From the NCBI RefSeq assembly GCF_025398735.1, contig NZ_CP104694.1:5483465-5547464 (forward strand): a DNA stretch of 64,000 bases, given 5' to 3'. How positions within the stretch are numbered: the first letter of the stretch is position 1; every line of letters begins with the position of its first letter. The notes below the pieces were generated by a model that did not search any database, was not told the origin of the DNA, and was given only the letters and a program-made list of their open reading frames with translations. Origin of the DNA: Tahibacter amnicola. GTDB lineage: Bacteria; Pseudomonadota; Gammaproteobacteria; Xanthomonadales; Rhodanobacteraceae. The position numbers were made by a program, and so were the translations under genes. Shown here in pieces: positions 38,901 to 46,824 of the stretch.

Positions 38901-41900
38901 GGCCGAGGTGGTCCGCGACAGTGACGGCAAACCCGTCCGGGTCATCGTCACCAGCCAGGATATCCATTCGCGCAAGCGCGCCGAACATTACGACCGCACC
39001 CGCGCCGAAATTCTGCGCGGCATCGCGGCAGGACAGCCCTTGGCGGATACCTTCCTGGCCGTCATCGACCTGTACGAACAACGGCACCCGAAGGCCATGT
39101 GCAGCATTTTGCTGATCGAAGAGGGAGAACGGGTGCGCACGGCCGCCGCACCGCGCCTGCCTCCGGGCTATTCGACGCTGATCGACAACCAGCGGATCGG
39201 CCCCAGCTCCGGGAGCTGCGGCACCGCCGCCTGGCGGCGAGAGCAGGTCGTTGCAACCGACATCGCCACCGACCCGCTGTGGGAAAACTACCGCGAGGCG
39301 GCACTGGGCTTCGGCCTGCGCGCTTGCTGGTCGATTCCGATCATCAGCCACAGCGGCGAGGTCGTCGCCACGTTTGCAGTCTATTACACCGAACCGAAGG
39401 GGCCGGACGCGGAAGAGCAGCGCAACAGCGACATCGCCGCGTCACTGATCGGCATTGCGATCGACGCGGTGCGTGCCCGCCAGGCGATTGAGGAGAGCGA
39501 GAAGCGCTACCGGATGATCTTCGAGCGCAGTCCGCTGCCGATGTGGCTGTTTGACACCCAGACCCTCCAGTTCGTGGCTGTCAACGATGCGGCGATCGAC
39601 CTCTACGGCTATAGCCGCGAGGAGTTTCTTGCGATGGGCCCGCGCGATATCCGGCCTGCGGATGAACTGACGGCGTTCGAACACCATCTCGCCTCGCGCC
39701 ACGGCGGGCTGGAATACGCCGGGCTGTGGCGCCACCGCAAGAAGAACGGCGAGGTTATCGATGTCGAGATCGCCGCGCACGACGTGGATTTCGCCGGACG
39801 CGAATGCCGCCTGATCACCATCAAGGACGTCACCACGCAGCTGCGTGTGGACGCCACGAACCGGCTCCTGGCCCGCGCGTTCGAGTCGAGCAAGAGCGGG
39901 CTGTTGATCGCCGATGCCCGATCCGCCGACTACCCCATCATCTACGTCAACCCCGCGTTCCTGCGCGCCAGCGGCTACAGCGCCCAGGAGGTGATTGGCC
40001 GCAATGTGCGCTTTCTGCAGGGCGATGACCGCAACCAGCCCGCCGCAGAAACGATCCGCTCGGCGTTGGACCGCCAGGTGGACTGCGAGGTGATCCTGCG
40101 CAACTACCGCAAGGACGGCACGCTGTTCTGGAACCAGCTCGCCATTGCACCGGTGCGTTCCAACCAGGGCGAGGTCACGCACTACATCGGCGTGAGCGTC
40201 GACCTGACCGACATCCGGCGCTACGAAACCGAGCTGGCCTACCTGTCGCAGTACGATCCGCTGACCTCGCTGCCGCGGTTCGTCGATGCGGAGGAAAACC
40301 TGGGTCATCTGCTGGAGGAGATCGCGCGTGACGGCGACCACGCCGCGATGTTCTATGTCGACCTGGATCGCTTCCACGCGGTGAATGAAAGCCTGGGTCG
40401 CAAGACTGGCGATGAGATCCTTCAACGCGTCACCAAGCGTCTGCAGCAGACGCTCGGCGATCGCGCCCACTACTGGCGCGTGGCGGGCGACGAGTTTGCC
40501 GTGCTGGTGCGCTACCGGCCCGGCCAGCTCGATCCGCTGGGCCTGGCCGATTCGGTGCGCAGCGCACTGGAAGCGCCGATCACGGTGTCGACCTACAAGC
40601 TGTTCATGAGCGCTACGATTGGCGTAGCCCTCTATCCGGACAACGCGGCCACGGCCGCAGACCTTCTCAACAGTGCGGACGCCGCCATGGGCCGCGCCAA
40701 GCGGCGTGGACGCAACTCGGTACTGGCGTTCTCCAACGAGCAGGCGGCCCTGCTGCGCGACCGCCTGGAACTGGGCAGCCGCCTGCGCGATGCGATCCGC
40801 AACAACGAACTGGTGTTGCACTACCAGCCCCAGGTCAGCCGCCACGACGGACGCATCGTCGCGATGGAAGCGCTGGTGCGCTGGCAGACAACCGACCTTG
40901 GCTTGTTGCCGCCGGCACGATTTATCGGCGTGGCCGAGGAACAGGGCATCATCGTCGACCTGGGCCAATGGGTGCTCAACGAAGCCTGCCGGCAGGCGCG
41001 CGAGTGGGTCGAGGCCGGTCATACGGATATCCGCGTGGCAGTGAATGTGTCCGCCCTGCAACTGCACCGGCTGTCGTTTGTCGACGAGGTACAGGCAGCG
41101 CTCAACGCGGCGCGGATCGACGGTTCCATGCTGGAGCTGGAACTGACCGAAAGCGCGGTGATGGATGACATCCAGCGCTCGCTGTCGATCATGCTCGCAC
41201 TCAAGGAACTGGGCGTGCGCCTGGCGCTGGATGATTTCGGCGTGGGCTATTCCAGCCTGAGTTATCTCAATCGCCTGCCGCTGGACAAGCTCAAGATCGA
41301 CCAGAGTTTCGTCGGCGAGGTGACGCACCACAGTGGCGAGGCGGCCATCGCGCGCGCCATCATCGCGATGGGCCACGAGCTGCGCATCGTGGTGATGGCC
41401 GAGGGCGTCGAGACCGAACCACAGCTGGGATTCCTGCTGCGCAATCATTGCGACGAATTCCAGGGCAATCTGTTCTCCGAACCGCTGCCGGCCGAGGGTG
41501 CGGGCCAGCACCTGCGCCGGCGCTATCTGGAACCGCATGCCTTTGCCGCTTCACGCGCTGCCCAGGGCCTGTTGCTGGTCGACGACGAAGAGAACGTGCT
41601 GCGTTCACTGGCGCGCGCACTGCGCCGTGACGGCTATGCGCTGCATACGGCCAACAGCGCCGCCGAGGCGTTCGATATCCTGGCCCGGGAAAATATCCAG
41701 GTCATCGTCTCCGACCAGCGCATGCCGGCCATGACGGGTACCGAGTTCCTGAGCAAGGTCAAACAGATGTATCCGGAGACCGTGCGTATGGTGCTGTCGG
41801 GATATGTCGACATCACCACCGTCACCGAGGCCATCAACCGCGGCGCCATCTACAAGTTCATCACCAAGCCCTGGGACGATGAAAAGCTGCGCAGCGAAGT

Positions 41901-41958
41901 GACGGATGCGTTCCGCACTTACGCGCGGCAGCAGGCCGCCCGCGGTACGGCGGGCTGA
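35977..41958 (+). CDS. Giant membrane c-di-GMP signalling protein: 7+TM / sensor / GAF-PAS-GAF-PAS-PAS / GGDEF / EAL / REC
   Basis: About 1,993 residues from ATG 35977 (AGGG upstream); the frame extends to a TTG at 35896. Order, with approximate residues: N-terminal multi-helix membrane region 25-410; extracytoplasmic CHASE-like sensor 415-620 closed by a helix (VVLLGGLAMGGFLAMTL); GAF 695-860; PAS 865-998 (WHPDEREQL, GKWRWIHSKAEVV); GAF 1010-1165; PAS 1172-1288; PAS 1292-1415 (GRNVRFLQGDDRN, LOV-like but without the Cys of GRNCRFLQ); GGDEF 1423-1585 with the variant AGDEF; EAL 1602-1855 with EALVRW, ELTES, DDFGVGYSSL, KIDQSFV and EGVE intact; receiver 1863-1975 with DDEEN, phospho-Asp in SDQRMP and KPW. 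The EAL half looks active as a phosphodiesterase; the cyclase half may be active or regulatory. A C-terminal receiver after EAL is unusual. Confidence 0.93.
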   Translation: MQIDPASRQNAANTETDSRRALRGPVAWIILVIGAVTVFLPAQPPPGYPSWFAQWIFAALVAVALAVAGLRTAGRRLGAVLLGAGVLALATVAVGDVDYSAEHQYVRAARILFAVAIAALGAGLLRRSLPAGRQLPRTVPAWLLIACALCAAGFFGSPWDPLLGWSFVLSCLVAGAGLLADQRGHGPREYTQIQVACAAFGVLAWLMGSPILVGTGEPSKTMQLQTALSLLLVAGSLWAHLSERPRLATGLAIPVLANVLLILVGQYTGHDLSLGALVSLLFAGSSGSLVPRSMSPNSTFALLTGCLALVGMPRDERDTFRAVLAWTGGLLTLSIATASAIGHVTGLLDLTAWSGRGAMARLTTIAQLSFGAAVLSLANSRVWQRRTRREWIAVFGGVVVVGVTTLIWHAMQPGDQERIRVATNEAMAEVRHTLQREITLRREMITRLSIHVANGSDQSQFEADAAAHFRDFPALRGLRWRDNQGNRWRADAPGSAAGQLPFVDDAIATATAEGLLKPGMAGAFVHVPNGPYLMLVLAPASGSDNRSGDLIAAFDLPALLQRVLDRPPAGYAVKVTHQGKSLYQAGMEDVGESSLAVQASEALLDGSMQVEVTPRRSAVGYPLTRLSSVVLLGGLAMGGFLAMTLRFAQLASQRTRLAEDNSDGLQREIQARQSSEVALAAALDRAERQSQQLRSIMRGALLASSKLGDPKLQQVLVEEMRGALSAHIAVLHLLPERDDAHARNHVSLSDRYGGWRTQPAVIEALGNFAAALQSKKPVMLSAQELAHHPAWQQFCRSVADFPEGISVICLAIRDQAGERQGALLVADQDVGVFDSDDLTVAIQFSQIAAISIGWSRLIDDLKATRAHLNEQVDALDKSRSMLAQAERVARLGSWEIDLADPEHPRYQWSEQALRSLNLPPMTAQSDKLLGQDLWHPDEREQLAAAHRAAINEGTPFEMDHRLLQADGKWRWIHSKAEVVRDSDGKPVRVIVTSQDIHSRKRAEHYDRTRAEILRGIAAGQPLADTFLAVIDLYEQRHPKAMCSILLIEEGERVRTAAAPRLPPGYSTLIDNQRIGPSSGSCGTAAWRREQVVATDIATDPLWENYREAALGFGLRACWSIPIISHSGEVVATFAVYYTEPKGPDAEEQRNSDIAASLIGIAIDAVRARQAIEESEKRYRMIFERSPLPMWLFDTQTLQFVAVNDAAIDLYGYSREEFLAMGPRDIRPADELTAFEHHLASRHGGLEYAGLWRHRKKNGEVIDVEIAAHDVDFAGRECRLITIKDVTTQLRVDATNRLLARAFESSKSGLLIADARSADYPIIYVNPAFLRASGYSAQEVIGRNVRFLQGDDRNQPAAETIRSALDRQVDCEVILRNYRKDGTLFWNQLAIAPVRSNQGEVTHYIGVSVDLTDIRRYETELAYLSQYDPLTSLPRFVDAEENLGHLLEEIARDGDHAAMFYVDLDRFHAVNESLGRKTGDEILQRVTKRLQQTLGDRAHYWRVAGDEFAVLVRYRPGQLDPLGLADSVRSALEAPITVSTYKLFMSATIGVALYPDNAATAADLLNSADAAMGRAKRRGRNSVLAFSNEQAALLRDRLELGSRLRDAIRNNELVLHYQPQVSRHDGRIVAMEALVRWQTTDLGLLPPARFIGVAEEQGIIVDLGQWVLNEACRQAREWVEAGHTDIRVAVNVSALQLHRLSFVDEVQAALNAARIDGSMLELELTESAVMDDIQRSLSIMLALKELGVRLALDDFGVGYSSLSYLNRLPLDKLKIDQSFVGEVTHHSGEAAIARAIIAMGHELRIVVMAEGVETEPQLGFLLRNHCDEFQGNLFSEPLPAEGAGQHLRRRYLEPHAFAASRAAQGLLLVDDEENVLRSLARALRRDGYALHTANSAAEAFDILARENIQVIVSDQRMPAMTGTEFLSKVKQMYPETVRMVLSGYVDITTVTEAINRGAIYKFITKPWDDEKLRSEVTDAFRTYARQQAARGTAG

Positions 41959-41971
41959 TCCGTGACGTAGC

Positions 41972-41996
41972 AAAAAGCCCGGCCAGGACCGGGCTC
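41972..41996 (-). terminator. Intrinsic terminator of the minus-strand kinase/regulator operon
   Basis: On the minus strand AGCCCGGTCCTGGCCGGGCTTTTT: 7-bp GC stem followed by five T. It lies between the convergent signalling protein and the response regulator. Confidence 0.85.
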
Positions 41997-42049
41997 ATCA
42001 GGGTAGAAGGCAGAACACGGCGGCCACGCAGCATGCGGCCGCCGACGCC

Positions 42050-42580
42050 TCAATCGTCGTCGTCCAGGGACAGGTAGATGCCGCCGTCCTCGTCGCGCTC
42101 GACAAAGGTGATGCCGGGGCATTCCTCTTCCAGGCGCTTCATCGCGCGATCGGCCGGCGCGCGCTGGCGGGCATTCTCGTTGGCGCCGGAACGGCCGCGC
42201 TTGAGCAGCGAGACGACCGTGTCACGCAGCTGGTTGTCGCTCCAGGGCTTGTTGATGAAACGCGCGATGTTGGTGTCGTTCACCGCGGAGATGATGGCGT
42301 CCTTGTCGGCGTAGCCGGAGACGATCATGCGCGGCACCGTGGGCTGCGCCTCAATCAGGCGCGACAGCAGCTCCACACCGTTCATCAACGGCATCCGGTA
42401 GTCGCTGACGATGAGGTCGAAATCCTGCTCCTCGCTGCGCGCGATGGCGTCATCGGGATTGGTGAAGGTTTCGATCGCGAGCGATTCCCCATCCAGCTGC
42501 TCGGAATCGATGGCCGAAAGGCACCGTCGCATGGCACTGAGAATATTCGGTTCGTCGTCGATCAAGAGCACGCGATACAT
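42050..42580 (-). CDS. Response regulator with an acidic C-terminal tail
   Basis: 176 residues. A receiver domain fills residues 1-130: VLLIDDEPNIL, phospho-Asp in DLIVSDYRMPLMNG, switch Ser in MIVSGYADKD, Lys in FINKPWSDNQ. The remaining ~45 residues (DRAMKRLEEECPGITFVERDEDGGIYLSLDDDD) end in an acidic run and are not a known output domain. It follows the histidine kinase by 18 bases and is its obvious partner. The receiver closely resembles the one at the end of the 35977 protein. Confidence 0.9.
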   Translation of the reverse strand: MYRVLLIDDEPNILSAMRRCLSAIDSEQLDGESLAIETFTNPDDAIARSEEQDFDLIVSDYRMPLMNGVELLSRLIEAQPTVPRMIVSGYADKDAIISAVNDTNIARFINKPWSDNQLRDTVVSLLKRGRSGANENARQRAPADRAMKRLEEECPGITFVERDEDGGIYLSLDDDD

Positions 42581-42598
42581 GACGCCTCCTAGCCGGCC

Positions 42599-43957
42599 TC
42601 AACGCGGTTGGTTCACCGGCAGCTCGATCCGGAACAGGGTTCCCTGCCCCGGCGTGCTGGTGACACTGATTGTACCGTGGTGTTTCGCCACGATGCCGTA
42701 GGAGATTGACAGGCCAAGGCCGGTTCCGGTCCCCACCGGCTTGGTCGTAAAGAAGGGGTCGAAAATCCGCGACAGGACCTCCTCGGACATGCCCACGCCG
42801 TCGTCGCCGATCGCGATCCAGATCTTCTCGCCGTCACTGGAGCAGCCGGTGCTGACCGTCACGACGCCGCGGTCGGTGATGGCCTGCCCGGCATTCACCA
42901 GGATGTTCATGAACACCTGGTTGAGCTCGGATGGCAGGCATTCGATCAGCGGCAGGTCGCCGAAGCTGCGCACGATCTGGGCCTTATACTTGAGCTCGTT
43001 CCAGACGATGTTGAGGGTCGACTCGATACCGCGGTGCAGATCCGCCTTCACCCAGGCCTCGCCGCGATCACTGCGGGAGAAGTCCTTGAGATCCTGCACG
43101 ATCTTGCAGACCCGCTCGATGCCTTCGCGCGACTCGGTCAGGAGCTGCGGAAGGTCAGCGGCAACGAAATCGATATCGAGCCGCCGCCGGATCTCGTTGA
43201 CCTCCCGGAAGTGCCCCGGGCTGTCGATGCGTTCCTGCGCCATCGAATACGCCTCGATCACCGTCAGCAGGTGCGAGACGTATTGCTGCAACGTGCTGAG
43301 ATTGGAGTTGACGTAGCCGATCGGATTGTTGATTTCATGCGCCACGCCGGCCGACAACTGGCCGATCGAGGCCAGCTTCTCGGACTGGACCAGTTGCTCC
43401 TGCGCCCCCTTCAGCTTGGCATAGGCGACCTCGAGTTCACCGTTGCGGGCCTGCAGCTCGCTTTCGCGGGCGTAGTCCTCGGTGATGTCGCGCACCTGCA
43501 TGCCGTAGGGGCCCAGGCCGTCCAGGCCGATGGCCGAGACCTGCACCAGCAACACCAGGCGTTGGCGGGACGATGAACGCAGCACGACTTCGCCCACCCA
43601 GCAGCCACAGGAGGCGGCCGTGGCCAAGGCCGAGGCCGGCAGCAATTCCGGATGCCAGTCGGACACCATCACCAGGTCACCCGAGCGGACGCGCAGCGGG
43701 TCGAGCAGTTCCACCAGCGCGTCGGCCGCGCGGTTGGAGTAAAGCACGCGTTGCGTGCCGTCGAAGATCAGGATGGGAATGGCGCTGATCTCGGCAAACG
43801 CGTGCAAGAATGCGGCTGCCTGCGGATGCTCGGGGCGCGCAAAGCCGGAACCGCGCCGCGGCGCGTCACTGGAGTGGGCGGGTACGCCCACCGATGTGCC
43901 TGACTTTGGCTTGATCATGTCGGAGTTGGTTGACAACACAGGGGGTCTCCGTTTCAT
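42599..43957 (-). CDS. PAS-containing sensor histidine kinase
   Basis: About 452 residues from ATG 43957; ATG 43918 is an alternative and neither has a good Shine-Dalgarno. No membrane segment, so cytoplasmic. A PAS domain (IPILIFDGTQRVLYSNRAADALVELLDPL), a coiled-coil linker (ARESELQARNGELEVAYAKLKGAQEQLVQSEKLA), then HisKA with the phospho-His in SAGVAHEINNPIGYVNSN, and an HATPase with NILVNAGQAI (N box), GDDGVGM (G1) and GTGLGLSISYGI (G2). All motifs for autophosphorylation are present. It pairs with the 42050 regulator. Confidence 0.92.
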   Translation of the reverse strand: MKRRPPVLSTNSDMIKPKSGTSVGVPAHSSDAPRRGSGFARPEHPQAAAFLHAFAEISAIPILIFDGTQRVLYSNRAADALVELLDPLRVRSGDLVMVSDWHPELLPASALATAASCGCWVGEVVLRSSSRQRLVLLVQVSAIGLDGLGPYGMQVRDITEDYARESELQARNGELEVAYAKLKGAQEQLVQSEKLASIGQLSAGVAHEINNPIGYVNSNLSTLQQYVSHLLTVIEAYSMAQERIDSPGHFREVNEIRRRLDIDFVAADLPQLLTESREGIERVCKIVQDLKDFSRSDRGEAWVKADLHRGIESTLNIVWNELKYKAQIVRSFGDLPLIECLPSELNQVFMNILVNAGQAITDRGVVTVSTGCSSDGEKIWIAIGDDGVGMSEEVLSRIFDPFFTTKPVGTGTGLGLSISYGIVAKHHGTISVTSTPGQGTLFRIELPVNQPR

Positions 43958-44283
43958 TGGACGGGTCTCGTCTGGGTGCGAGCCGACGGACCCGACCGGC
44001 GCCACAGATCGCTGTACGGCAATGCGTGCGGCGCTCTCGGAGTAGATGAGGCAATTCCCGTGCCGGCCGCACAGGGCGTTCCGCACGACGGGATACGACG
44101 CCGGAAAGCGCGTATTTCCCGGGAAATTGTGGCAAAAGTCTCAAGACGATTCGGTAACGCCCTCGCCTGTCGCCATTTTTCCGCCGGAGCCGCGACAAAT
44201 ATCCGCCGCGAACGGTCCAGGCCGTTATCGGGGGCGACGAGGTGCCCATACGCAAGGCCGGTGCAGCGTGGTATACCGTTTCC
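43958..44283. other. Divergent intergenic region between kinase and LuxR-type regulator
   Basis: About 325 bases. Frames run through on both strands, but the starts chosen for the flanking genes leave it as a promoter region. No clear promoter boxes or operators picked out. Confidence 0.35.
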
Positions 44284-44937
44284 ATGACGAAACCGGCTGC
44301 CAGCGAAACTGTCCGCGTGATCGTCGCCGATGACCACACGCTGGTGCGCGCGGGCATCTGCCGCCTGCTCGAGGGCACGCCGGGCGTTGCAGTGGTCGGC
44401 GAAGCCAGCAACGCCGATGAGGCTCTCCAGCTGGTCGACCAGCACCATCCGGATGTGGCGTTGATTGATCTGGCGATGCCCGGCCGTAGCGGGCTGGACC
44501 TGATCGGTGACCTGCGCGCGCGATTTCCCCGCACGGCGGTGGTGGTGATGTCGATGCATACCGAGCTGGGCTATGTGCGCACGTCGCTCGAACGCGGCGC
44601 CAGCGCCTATATCGTGAAAGACGCTGCGCCTGCCGAGCTGGAGCAGGCCCTGCACGCGGCCCGGCACGGCCAGACCTTCGTCAGCCCGCCGATCGCCGCG
44701 CAAATGCTCAGCGCCTTCGTAGGACGAAGCAAGAACAGCCTGGATGCCCTTTCGCCGCGTCAGCGCGAGATCCTCCATCACATCGCCAAAGGCGAAGCGA
44801 CCAAGGAAATCGCTGCCGCACTGGGAATCAGCGTGAAAACCGTTGAGACTCATCGCGCCCGCATGATGGACCTGCTCGGCATCAAGCGGTCGAGCGAACT
44901 CCTTCGCTTTGCCCTGCAACACAATTTGAACATGTAG
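44284..44937 (+). CDS. NarL/LuxR-family response regulator
   Basis: 217 residues from ATG 44284; a GTG at 44242 would add 14. Receiver: VRVIVADDHTLVRAGI, phospho-Asp in VALIDLAMPGRSG, VVVMSMHTELGYV, Lys in AYIVKDAAPAEL. LuxR helix-turn-helix: LSPRQREILHHIAKGEATKEIAAALGISVKTVETHRARMMDLLGI. A DNA-binding regulator probably phosphorylated by a HisKA_3 kinase; the one at 48375 is of the right class and is the only one in the window, although rpoN2-vemR-fleQ lies between. Confidence 0.92.
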   Translation: MTKPAASETVRVIVADDHTLVRAGICRLLEGTPGVAVVGEASNADEALQLVDQHHPDVALIDLAMPGRSGLDLIGDLRARFPRTAVVVMSMHTELGYVRTSLERGASAYIVKDAAPAELEQALHAARHGQTFVSPPIAAQMLSAFVGRSKNSLDALSPRQREILHHIAKGEATKEIAAALGISVKTVETHRARMMDLLGIKRSSELLRFALQHNLNM

Positions 44938-44957
44938 CACCGCATCACTGCAGTGTC

Positions 44958-44976
44958 TGTCAGGAAAATCCTGACA
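44958..44976. promoter_or_regulatory. Perfect palindrome upstream of rpoN2
   Basis: TGTCAGGA-AAA-TCCTGACA, 8-bp arms, 20 bases after the LuxR-regulator stop and about 80 before the rpoN2 start. It lacks a T-run, so a protein-binding operator for the rpoN2 promoter is likelier than a terminator, though a terminator role is not excluded. Confidence 0.45.
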
Positions 44977-45058
44977 CCGCGTACGGGATCGACCCGATAG
45001 CCGTCCGGCGCCGACGAAGCACACAGTTTGCATCGAAGAACAACGATGCGGACCGGCG

Positions 45059-46441
45059 ATGCGTACGGGCACAAATCTCCAACTGGGACAGCATCTGCGG
45101 ATGACGCCGCAGCTGCTGCAATCGATCCGTCTGCTACAGCTGGATGGTGTCGAGCTCGAGCGGGAAATCCAGCGGTGCCTGGAAGCCAACCCGCTGCTCG
45201 AACGCATCGAGGGCGACGGCGAGGCGCCACCACCGGATTTTGACCGCCGCGCCGTGCCGCGCCCCACGCGCGAGGCTGGCGACGAAGACTGGCTGGCGCA
45301 GTGCGCCGCACGTGACACGCGGGATATCCGCCAGCAGATTCTCGACGACCTGGCACTGCAGACGCAGGACCTGGATCGGCTAGCCATCGCCGCCTGGCTG
45401 CTCGACCGCGTAGCGGACACCGGCTACCTGGAAGCCCCCTGTGCCGAGCTGGTGCATTCGGCGGCAGAGTCACTGGGCGCGGCCGCCACGACGGTGGAAT
45501 CCGTGCGCCAGCAAATCCTGCACGGCCTTGTCCCGGGTTTTGGCGCACGCGACCTGCGCGAATGCCTGCTGGCTCAGCTGCGGACACAGGCCGCGCTGGA
45601 CCCTCACGTTCACCTGGCGCAGCTGCTGGTGACGCATTACCTCGAAAGCTTGCGGCGGGAAGCACTGGCCGGAATCGCCGGGGAGATCGGCGCCCGTGTC
45701 GCCGACGTGCGCGCAGCCTGGCGCCTCATCCTGACGCTTGACCCCAAGCCGGGCCTGGGCGCTCCCGACAATGCGGGCTCGGCCGTGGTGCCGGACGTCC
45801 TGGTGGTGCGGCGTGGCGAGGGCTGGCATGTCAGTCTCAACCGGCGCAGCATGCCGCATATCCGCATCGATCCGGAGATGGCAGCGCTTATGGATCAGGC
45901 TGGTGATTCGGCCCACGCACCAATGCGCGAGCTGCTGCACCAGGCGCGTGCCCTGGCACTGGGCCTGTCGGTGCGCAATGACACGCTGCTGCGTGCCTCG
46001 CAGGCCATCGTCGACTCGCAGGTGGAATTCCTGCGCCACGGCATCGAGGCCATGCGCCCATTGACGCTGCGCGAGGTCGCTGACACGATCGGCGTGCACG
46101 AATCCACTATTTCTCGGATCACCACGGGCAAGTTCATGCAGACTCCGCGTGGCACTTTCGAGCTCAAGCATTTCTTTGCCGCCCGCGTGGACGGAGCCGT
46201 CTTCGCCGGCGTGGCAATCCGGGCAATGATCAAACGGCTGATCGATGCCGAAAACCCGGCGACCCCCCTGGACGATGACACGATCGTAGGTCTGCTGGCC
46301 CGCAGCGACGTGCGCATCGCCAAGCGGACCGTCGCCAAGTACCGCAGCATTCTAGGCATCGCTACGGCGAAGGAGCGGCAATGTACACAGCGTCACACGT
46401 TTCACAGCAACCCCCCACCAAGCCGCGGAGCGTACCGGTGA
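45059..46441 (+). CDS. rpoN2: RNA polymerase sigma-54 factor, RpoN2 type
   Basis: 460 residues. Region I: LQLGQHLRMTPQLLQSIRLLQLDGVELEREIQRCLEANPLLE. A shortened acidic region II. Region III core-binding part, then the helix-turn-helix (PLTLREVADTIGVHESTISRITTGKFMQTPRGTFELKHFF) and the RpoN box AKRTVAKYR. About 28 residues follow the box and overlap the next gene by 61 bases. Sigma-54 directs transcription from -24/-12 promoters with an AAA+ activator such as FleQ, here in the same operon. The order rpoN2-vemR-fleQ matches the Xanthomonas locus that controls flagella and virulence. Confidence 0.93.
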   Translation: MRTGTNLQLGQHLRMTPQLLQSIRLLQLDGVELEREIQRCLEANPLLERIEGDGEAPPPDFDRRAVPRPTREAGDEDWLAQCAARDTRDIRQQILDDLALQTQDLDRLAIAAWLLDRVADTGYLEAPCAELVHSAAESLGAAATTVESVRQQILHGLVPGFGARDLRECLLAQLRTQAALDPHVHLAQLLVTHYLESLRREALAGIAGEIGARVADVRAAWRLILTLDPKPGLGAPDNAGSAVVPDVLVVRRGEGWHVSLNRRSMPHIRIDPEMAALMDQAGDSAHAPMRELLHQARALALGLSVRNDTLLRASQAIVDSQVEFLRHGIEAMRPLTLREVADTIGVHESTISRITTGKFMQTPRGTFELKHFFAARVDGAVFAGVAIRAMIKRLIDAENPATPLDDDTIVGLLARSDVRIAKRTVAKYRSILGIATAKERQCTQRHTFHSNPPPSRGAYR

Positions 46442-46824
46442 CACCGATTACGGTTCTGTTGGTCGATGATCACCCCGGTTTCGTCAATGCGGCGATGCGT
46501 CATTTCCGCGGCATCGAGTGGCTGCGCGTGGTCGGTCAGGCGCAGAACGGCCGCGAGGCGATCGAGCGGACCGAAGCGCTGCGTCCGGACGTGGTGCTGA
46601 TGGACCTGGCCATGCCCGAGATGGGCGGGTTGCAGGCCACGCGCCTGATCAAGGCGCAGACCGATCCGCCCTACATCGTGATCGCCAGCCACTTCGACGA
46701 TCCGGAACACCGCGAGCATGCCGCCCGCGCAGGCGCCGACGCATTCATCGGCAAGATCAACTATGCGCAGGACGTGATGGTGATCCTGTCGCAATTGCGC
46801 AGCACAGCAGACCGGAATGTCTGA
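46381..46824 (+). CDS. vemR: Single-domain response regulator, VemR-like
   Basis: 147 residues, ATG 46381 with AAGGAG within the rpoN2 coding end. Receiver only: ITVLLVDDHPGFVNAAMRHF, phospho-Asp in DVVLMDLAMPEMGG, IVIASHFDDPEHREHAARAGADAFIGKINY with the conserved Lys. No output domain. In Xanthomonas VemR acts through contact with FleQ; the 8-base overlap with fleQ here suggests coupled synthesis and the same partnership. Confidence 0.88.
   Translation: MYTASHVSQQPPTKPRSVPVTPITVLLVDDHPGFVNAAMRHFRGIEWLRVVGQAQNGREAIERTEALRPDVVLMDLAMPEMGGLQATRLIKAQTDPPYIVIASHFDDPEHREHAARAGADAFIGKINYAQDVMVILSQLRSTADRNV

Noticed and set aside
40481-40497. AGDEF instead of GGDEF as proof of a dead cyclase
   Set aside because: AGDEF variants are often active; the rest of the domain (DPLTSLP, DLDRF, metal-binding residues) is intact, so no claim is made.
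39442-41538. 698-residue minus-strand frame
   Set aside because: Antisense to the GGDEF/EAL part of the giant signalling protein; it is His/Arg/Gln-rich without domains and arises from GC-rich codon bias.
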